Of a stretch of DNA of 64,000 nucleotides, positions 59,045 to 64,000 are shown piece after piece. The stretch is from Aquimarina atlantica (GTDB taxonomy: Bacteria > Bacteroidota > Bacteroidia > Flavobacteriales > Flavobacteriaceae): assembly GCF_000626715.1 (NCBI RefSeq), contig NZ_AQRA01000003.1, forward strand, positions 124,001 through 188,000, read 5' to 3'. The notes beneath the pieces were generated by a model. The model was not told the DNA's origin. It saw nothing but the letters and a program-made list of their open reading frames with translations, and searched no databases. The position numbers and the translations under genes are program-made. Each line of letters opens with the position of its first letter. The stretch's first letter is position 1.

Positions 59045-59077
59045 CGAAAACATATCATGTTTTCGGAAGTATACTTC
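59045..59077. promoter_or_regulatory. Two adjacent palindromes upstream of the aminotransferase
   Basis: CGAAAACAT (59045-59053), 3-nt loop, ATGTTTTCG (59057-59065), immediately followed by the 12-nt palindrome GAAGTATACTTC (59066-59077). They lie 163 bp before the aminotransferase ATG. They may be operators or a terminator or attenuator of an upstream remnant; no long T-run follows, so a terminator is less likely. Confidence 0.3.
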
Positions 59078-59240
59078 GTGAGTTTGTCTCAAGATTATTG
59101 ATTAACACTAAATCACAACTTTTTTAATAGTAAAAAAGAAATTTCAAGTAAAAAATACAATCAAATTTTAAGAGTACGTATATCCTGTTATTCAGTCAAA
59201 ACAGGTCATTTTCGATTGTTAAATAACTAAAAAATAAAAT

Positions 59241-60614
59241 ATGTTTGAAGAGTTTCACTTATCACAAGAAGCCAAAATAGTATCATCAGAACTTCCTGGT
59301 AAACGATCAAAAGTGCTGTTGGATATCCAACAAGAGTATGAAGGAAGTATTGTCTCTTACCCCAGAAAAATGCCAATCGCAATTAAAAAAGCAAAAGGAA
59401 GCATTATTGAAGATGTAGATGGAAATCTGTTTATCGATTTTTTCAGCGGATGCGGAGTACTTAATGTAGGGCATTGTAATGATTTTGTTTTAGAATATGT
59501 AAGAAATCAGCAATCAGAACTGATTCATGCTCTTGATTTCCCTACAGAGAATAAAATGCTGTTAATTCAAAAAATACTGGATCATTTACCCAAAGATATA
59601 AGACGTGATTATAAGGTGAGTTTTGGTGGGCCGACAGGCTCGGATGCAGTAGAAGCCGCTATCAAATTAGCTAAAATAAAAACCGGAAGAGATGGTATTA
59701 TAGCTTTTACCGGAGGGTATCACGGAATGACCTCTGGGGCTTTAGCAGTGACTTCGGATACATATTTTAGAAATAACATAACCTCTTTGATGCCGAATGT
59801 ACATTTTGCTCCTTTCAGTTATCCTTACAGAAGTGTATCTGATAAAGATAATGAGATAGATTATTTTAAAAATATATTAACGAATTCGCATTCGGGAATA
59901 CCCAAACCAGCAGCAATTCTAGTCGAGCCTATTCAAGGTGAAGGAGGAAATATAGTACCCGAGGATGGTTACCTGGAAGAACTGGTTAGGATAGCCCGAG
60001 ACAATGACGTATTAGTCATATTTGATGAAATTCAAAGTGGCTTTTTTAGAACAGGAAGCTTTTTAGAATTTATGAACACAAAGGCGGTACCTGATATAAT
60101 TACTTTTTCTAAAGGATTCGGAGGAATAGGTTTTCCAATTTCGGGATTAATCTATAGAAGAGAAATAGAAGCCTGGGGACCAGCTGCACATATAGGGACT
60201 TTTAGAGCCAATCAGGTAAGTATTGCTGCATCCCGAGGGGCACTGGAGTTTATAGAGAAGTATAACGTACAAGAGTACACCAAAAAGATAGGAGAGTATT
60301 TTATTAAAAAGCTGTACAGGTTACAAGAAGATTTCGATTTTATTGGAGATGTAAGAGGAAGAGGAATGATGATCGGAGTAGAAATAGTTAAAGATGTTTT
60401 AACCAAAGAACCATTTCCAGAATTTGTAACAATATTTCGAGATGAATGCTTTAAAAGAGGACTCTTGTTTGAAGTTGGTGGGCACTACAATAACGTAATA
60501 CGATTTGTTCCTCCGTTAATTACCACCACCAAAATTGTAGATGCTGCCATAGAAATTTTGGAAGAAGCAATTACAATCTGTACCAAGAAAAATATGGAAC
60601 ACTCTATAGGATAA
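59241..60614 (+). CDS. Class III PLP aminotransferase, diaminobutyrate-2-oxoglutarate type
   Basis: A 457-residue aminotransferase of the group that includes EctB and diaminobutyrate aminotransferases. The PLP lysine is Lys291 in ITFSKGFGGIGFPISGLIY; other motifs are SFGGPTGSDAVEAAIKLAK, FTGGYHGMTSGALAVT, EPIQGEGGNIVPEDGYL and VIFDEIQSGFFRTG. Such enzymes make 2,4-diaminobutyrate from aspartate semialdehyde and glutamate. It is 41 nt upstream of the synthetase, so it likely supplies diaminobutyrate as a building block; other omega-amino substrates remain possible. Confidence 0.85.
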   Translation: MFEEFHLSQEAKIVSSELPGKRSKVLLDIQQEYEGSIVSYPRKMPIAIKKAKGSIIEDVDGNLFIDFFSGCGVLNVGHCNDFVLEYVRNQQSELIHALDFPTENKMLLIQKILDHLPKDIRRDYKVSFGGPTGSDAVEAAIKLAKIKTGRDGIIAFTGGYHGMTSGALAVTSDTYFRNNITSLMPNVHFAPFSYPYRSVSDKDNEIDYFKNILTNSHSGIPKPAAILVEPIQGEGGNIVPEDGYLEELVRIARDNDVLVIFDEIQSGFFRTGSFLEFMNTKAVPDIITFSKGFGGIGFPISGLIYRREIEAWGPAAHIGTFRANQVSIAASRGALEFIEKYNVQEYTKKIGEYFIKKLYRLQEDFDFIGDVRGRGMMIGVEIVKDVLTKEPFPEFVTIFRDECFKRGLLFEVGGHYNNVIRFVPPLITTTKIVDAAIEILEEAITICTKKNMEHSIG

Positions 60615-60655
60615 TCAAACATTGAATCTCTCAAAAAACCAAAAATCAAAAACTA

Positions 60656-63600
60656 ATGCTATCTAAAAGCCTGTTGATCGAAAAAGGAAATGTAAATAAT
60701 CAAACGATAATAGACCTATTCAAAACACATGTAAAAACAAAAGAAAACAAAGTCGTTTATAGATTTCTTGAAAATGGCGAGGAAGAAACAGATGTAAGAA
60801 CTTTTGGACAATTGCATAGTAATGCCATGACAATAGCTTCAAGAATCCTTACACTGGTTTCACCTGGAGAGCGAGTACTTCTTCTTTATCCATCTGGATT
60901 AAATTTTACAGATGCTTTTTTTGGTTGTTTAATGGCCGGAGTTATTGCAGTTCCGGCATTTCCTCCCACCGGTAAAAGACGAATAGGGAGATTAGAAAAT
61001 ATAGCTACAGATTGCGATATAAAACTAATTCTTACCGAAGAAAAAGTACATGCCAAATGTAAAAGTTGGTTTGAGCATGAGATTTTTTCAGAGGTTTTAT
61101 GGTCTGTAACAGATGAACCACATGTAGCTCATAAACCTGTAGAATTACCTTCTGTAGATTCAGAAGATGTTGCCTTTTTACAGTATACTTCGGGTTCTAC
61201 CGGAAATCCTAAAGGGGTTATGGTTTCTCATAAAAATATTATGCATAATACCGAATTGATTCGGCAATGTCTTAACCTTAAAAAAGATTTTATTGGAGTA
61301 AGCTGGTTACCGATTTATCATGATATGGGGTTGATCGGCAACATTTTAGAAGCTGTAGCAATGGGGATAGAAATGATTATTCTTCCTCCACAGGCATTTA
61401 TACAAAAACCTATTCGGTGGTTTCAGGTTATCTCGAAATACAAAGCAAATTATAGCGGAGGCCCCAATTTTGCTTTTGATTTATGTATTAATCAAATCAA
61501 AGATGATGATCTGGATAGCATAGATTTAAGCTCTTTATCTACAATGTATAATGGAGCCGAACCTATACGTGCTCAAACTATTAAAGATTTTTTAGTCGCT
61601 TTTGAAAAAACAGGAATTACCAAAGAGGCTATTTGTCCTTGTTATGGTATGGCAGAGACTACTCTTGCAGTAACTTTTAGCAGATTAGATAAAGAAACTT
61701 CCTTTTTAGAACTTGATATAAATGAGTTCGAAAAAGGTAAAATCTCTTCAGGTTCCCAACAGAAATCAAGTTCGAATGAAGTAAAAGTATTAGTTGGAAA
61801 TGGCCCAATATTGCAGGATATGCGAATTGCTATTGTTAACCCAAATACCAAAAGAAACTGCTCAGAAGAAGAAATAGGAGAAATATGGGTTAAAGGACCT
61901 AGTGTAGCTATAGGGTATTGGGGGAAACCCGATCTTTCTGAGGAGATTTTTCAGGCCGAAATACTAGACGAAAAAGGACAACCTCTGGAGGAAAATTGTC
62001 AATACCTTAGAACAGGAGATATGGGGTTTATGAATAATAATGAACTCTATGTTTCTGGAAGATTAAAAGAAATGATGATCATTAATGGAGTGAATCATTA
62101 TCCCCAGGATATTGAAAAAACAGTGCAGGAATCACATACCGATCTACAAGTTAATGCAGGTGCTGCTTTTTCTATTGCAATAGGAAGCGAAAACAAATTG
62201 GTTATTGCACAAGAAATAAAAAGGACAAGTTTAAGAAGTTATGATTTTGATTCAATTAGGAAAACCATTACAAAATCTATTTTAGAAACCCATGACCTTT
62301 CTGTATTTGCCATAGTATTACTAACTCCTGGTGGTGTTTCTAAAACTACCAGCGGAAAAATCCAACGATTAGTTATAAAAAAAGCATATGAGTCTAATGC
62401 TCTAGAAAAAGTAAAAGAAACATGGATTGTCTCGGGAAGCAAAAGGGGTATTAAAAAAGATAAAAGCAATAGTATTGTTTCAGAAAACTTAGAAGATAAA
62501 AAAACATTAGATCCGAAGATAATTAATAGGATTATGATGATTTTGGGTGAAGAAACCGAATTTCCCTTGTATCAAATTCAACCCAATACTTCTTTCTTTG
62601 AATTAGGAATATCCTCGATACAATCTATTCGAATAGCAGGAAAAATATCTGAGTATTTTGAGATAGATGTACCTTCTTCATTGTTATTAGAATATCCTTC
62701 GATTGAAGAGTGTGCAGACTTTTTGTCGACGGAATTAGAAAATGCAAAAAATAAGAACCAGGCCAAAGATACCATCGTAAAAATTAAAGATGAACTGATT
62801 AAAATCCCATTGACCTATGCGCAAGAAAGTTTATGGTTGATAGACCAAACATATGGTAGTGTTGATTATCACCTGCATAGAGCGATTAACTTATCTGATT
62901 TTCCTGATATTTCTTGTATAGAAGAAGCTTTACAAATCTTAGTCGTTAGGCATGAGGCATTTCGATCTGTAGTTAAGATAGATGAAAACGGAGCTTTATA
63001 TCAAGAGGTTCTAGAGGATTTTTCATTTAGAGTTACGCATCAAATATTAGAGAAGCATCAAAATTTAGAACAAGAGATTGAAGCAAATACCAATATTCCT
63101 TTTGACTTATCATCTGATCTTAAAATTCGAGTTACGCTATTCGAAACTGAAAAAAAAGAGTATGTTCTCTTGTTTGTATTGCATCATATTGCTGCAGACG
63201 GGCTATCCGAACCTATATTTTTCTCAGAGTTTGTCTCATGTTATACGAATCTTCTTAAAGGGCAACACCCTAATTTGGAAAAATCAACGGTTAGATACAT
63301 AGATTATGCAGCCTGGCAACGTAATCCACATCAGGAGAAAGTTTTAGAAGAAAAGCTGGATTATTGGATAACACAATTACAAGGTATTGTCCAGATCAAT
63401 GTACCATATGATTTTTCAGTCGTTGGTCAGCACGATAAAAAAGGAGAGAAAATTTCGCTTGTCCTGGGTAAAGAATTAAAAAATAATTTACTTCAATTCT
63501 CCAAATCAGAAGGCGTTACGTTGTATATGACAATGCTAGCGGCATTCAAAGTCTTACTTTATAAGTACAGTGGTCAGTCTGATATTTGTATAGGAACTCC

Positions 63601-64000
63601 TATTGCAAACCGAACACAAACTGAGGTTTTTAATTTGGTCGGAATGTTTGTCAATACGTTGGCATTACGAAGTGATTTAGGAGGTAACCCAGATTTTAGA
63701 GAGTTTTTACTAGAAGTAAAAAATACTACCCTAAGTGCTTATTCACATCAATCTGTTCCTTTCGAAAAGATTGTAGAACGATTATCTCCTAATAGGGAAT
63801 TAGGCAAAAATCCATTATTTCAGATTATGTTTGATTTTCAGGACCATTTTGATCTTGATGGATTTCAATTAGGAGAAATAACTCTTTCTGAGCACCTGAT
63901 AAAACATACTATATCTCAATTTGATTTCACATTAGAAGTGCGAGATATTCCTGAAGCACTTAATTTATCAATAGAATACTCAACCTCTTTATTTAAGGAG
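60656..64000 (+). CDS. Nonribosomal peptide synthetase, FAAL-carrier-condensation start, cut by the right edge
   Basis: An open frame from ATG 60656 to the window end (1,115 codons). Residues about 1-580 are a fatty acyl-AMP ligase: YTSGSTGNPKGVMVSH (177-192), SWLPIYHDMGLIGN, YNGAEPIR, CYGMAETTLAV and LYVSGRLKEMMIINGVNHYPQDIE. Carrier domain near 640-680, with the phosphopantetheine serine probably Ser654 in ELGISSIQS. The condensation domain (about 705 to the edge) has the catalytic HHIAADG (His843-Gly849). This loads a fatty acid and joins it to the first amino acid, so the product should be a lipopeptide. Adenylation domains must lie beyond the window. Confidence 0.92.
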   Translation, partial: MLSKSLLIEKGNVNNQTIIDLFKTHVKTKENKVVYRFLENGEEETDVRTFGQLHSNAMTIASRILTLVSPGERVLLLYPSGLNFTDAFFGCLMAGVIAVPAFPPTGKRRIGRLENIATDCDIKLILTEEKVHAKCKSWFEHEIFSEVLWSVTDEPHVAHKPVELPSVDSEDVAFLQYTSGSTGNPKGVMVSHKNIMHNTELIRQCLNLKKDFIGVSWLPIYHDMGLIGNILEAVAMGIEMIILPPQAFIQKPIRWFQVISKYKANYSGGPNFAFDLCINQIKDDDLDSIDLSSLSTMYNGAEPIRAQTIKDFLVAFEKTGITKEAICPCYGMAETTLAVTFSRLDKETSFLELDINEFEKGKISSGSQQKSSSNEVKVLVGNGPILQDMRIAIVNPNTKRNCSEEEIGEIWVKGPSVAIGYWGKPDLSEEIFQAEILDEKGQPLEENCQYLRTGDMGFMNNNELYVSGRLKEMMIINGVNHYPQDIEKTVQESHTDLQVNAGAAFSIAIGSENKLVIAQEIKRTSLRSYDFDSIRKTITKSILETHDLSVFAIVLLTPGGVSKTTSGKIQRLVIKKAYESNALEKVKETWIVSGSKRGIKKDKSNSIVSENLEDKKTLDPKIINRIMMILGEETEFPLYQIQPNTSFFELGISSIQSIRIAGKISEYFEIDVPSSLLLEYPSIEECADFLSTELENAKNKNQAKDTIVKIKDELIKIPLTYAQESLWLIDQTYGSVDYHLHRAINLSDFPDISCIEEALQILVVRHEAFRSVVKIDENGALYQEVLEDFSFRVTHQILEKHQNLEQEIEANTNIPFDLSSDLKIRVTLFETEKKEYVLLFVLHHIAADGLSEPIFFSEFVSCYTNLLKGQHPNLEKSTVRYIDYAAWQRNPHQEKVLEEKLDYWITQLQGIVQINVPYDFSVVGQHDKKGEKISLVLGKELKNNLLQFSKSEGVTLYMTMLAAFKVLLYKYSGQSDICIGTPIANRTQTEVFNLVGMFVNTLALRSDLGGNPDFREFLLEVKNTTLSAYSHQSVPFEKIVERLSPNRELGKNPLFQIMFDFQDHFDLDGFQLGEITLSEHLIKHTISQFDFTLEVRDIPEALNLSIEYSTSLFKE

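Overview
The window looks like a chromosomal segment of a marine member of the Flavobacteriaceae (Bacteroidota), perhaps close to Aquimarina; the genus is a guess. Evidence seen in the sequence: low G+C, the Bacteroidota promoter form (TTTG or TTG, about 18-19 nt, then TAnnTTTG) at several genes, a PorP/SprF protein and C-terminal regions of type IX secretion (T9SS) cargo type, the family-typical DUF6089-uppS-bamA-ompH-ompH run, a folK-deoxynucleoside kinase fusion, and many SusD-free outer-membrane and lipoprotein genes. Almost all of it is ordinary, densely packed core chromosome. No transposase, phage module, rRNA operon or CRISPR array was seen.

Layout. 1-8.3 kb (minus): a thioredoxin-domain YyaL-type protein cut by the left edge, dodecin, and the whole glycine cleavage set gcvH-gcvT-gcvP preceded by glyA, i.e. 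serine/glycine to one-carbon flux in one run. 8.5-10.5 kb: an AraC-type regulator and an Nfu iron-sulfur scaffold with a doubled N-terminal domain. 11-17.4 kb: a PorP/SprF protein, a rhodanese, a von Willebrand A lipoprotein, a TPR histidine kinase with LytTR regulator, and a small orphan GG-leader peptide gene. 17.4-25.5 kb (minus): CBS protein, NAD kinase, DUF6089, UppS, BamA, two OmpH/Skp chaperones and MurI, an envelope-building run. 25.6-30.3 kb (plus): pdxJ, an alpha/beta hydrolase, a FadL-type porin and an SGNH lipoprotein. 30.4-36 kb: a thrombospondin-3 repeat protein, a small membrane protein and tig-clpP-clpX (protein quality control). 36-41 kb: GH3-like ligase, DUF2797, group II decarboxylase, LysE exporter. 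41.3-45.3 kb: a tandem duplication of a two-gene secreted module. 45.5-57.8 kb: AsmA-like protein, queuosine-precursor transporter, FolK-dNK fusion, M19 dipeptidase, M43 T9SS protease, TrmH-like methyltransferase, S23 four-helix protein and MutS. 57.86-58.04 kb: tRNA-Gly(GCC) and tRNA-Leu(UAA).

From about 58.1 kb the character changes. An AT-rich gene-poor stretch holds a 34-codon remnant resembling the start of a NusG/UpxY antiterminator. It is followed by a diaminobutyrate-type aminotransferase and a nonribosomal peptide synthetase that opens with a fatty acyl-AMP ligase, a carrier domain and a condensation domain and runs off the right edge. This is the beginning of a lipopeptide biosynthetic cluster next to tRNA genes.

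The observation I rate highest is a shared leader of about 100 nt placed directly before two unrelated genes, gcvP (6908-6999, minus) and the alpha/beta hydrolase (26341-26442, plus). It keeps two sequence blocks, and its possible pairings are mutually exclusive; one of them covers the start codon. I cannot tell whether it is a known RNA family. All functional calls are from reading motifs; no database search was run.
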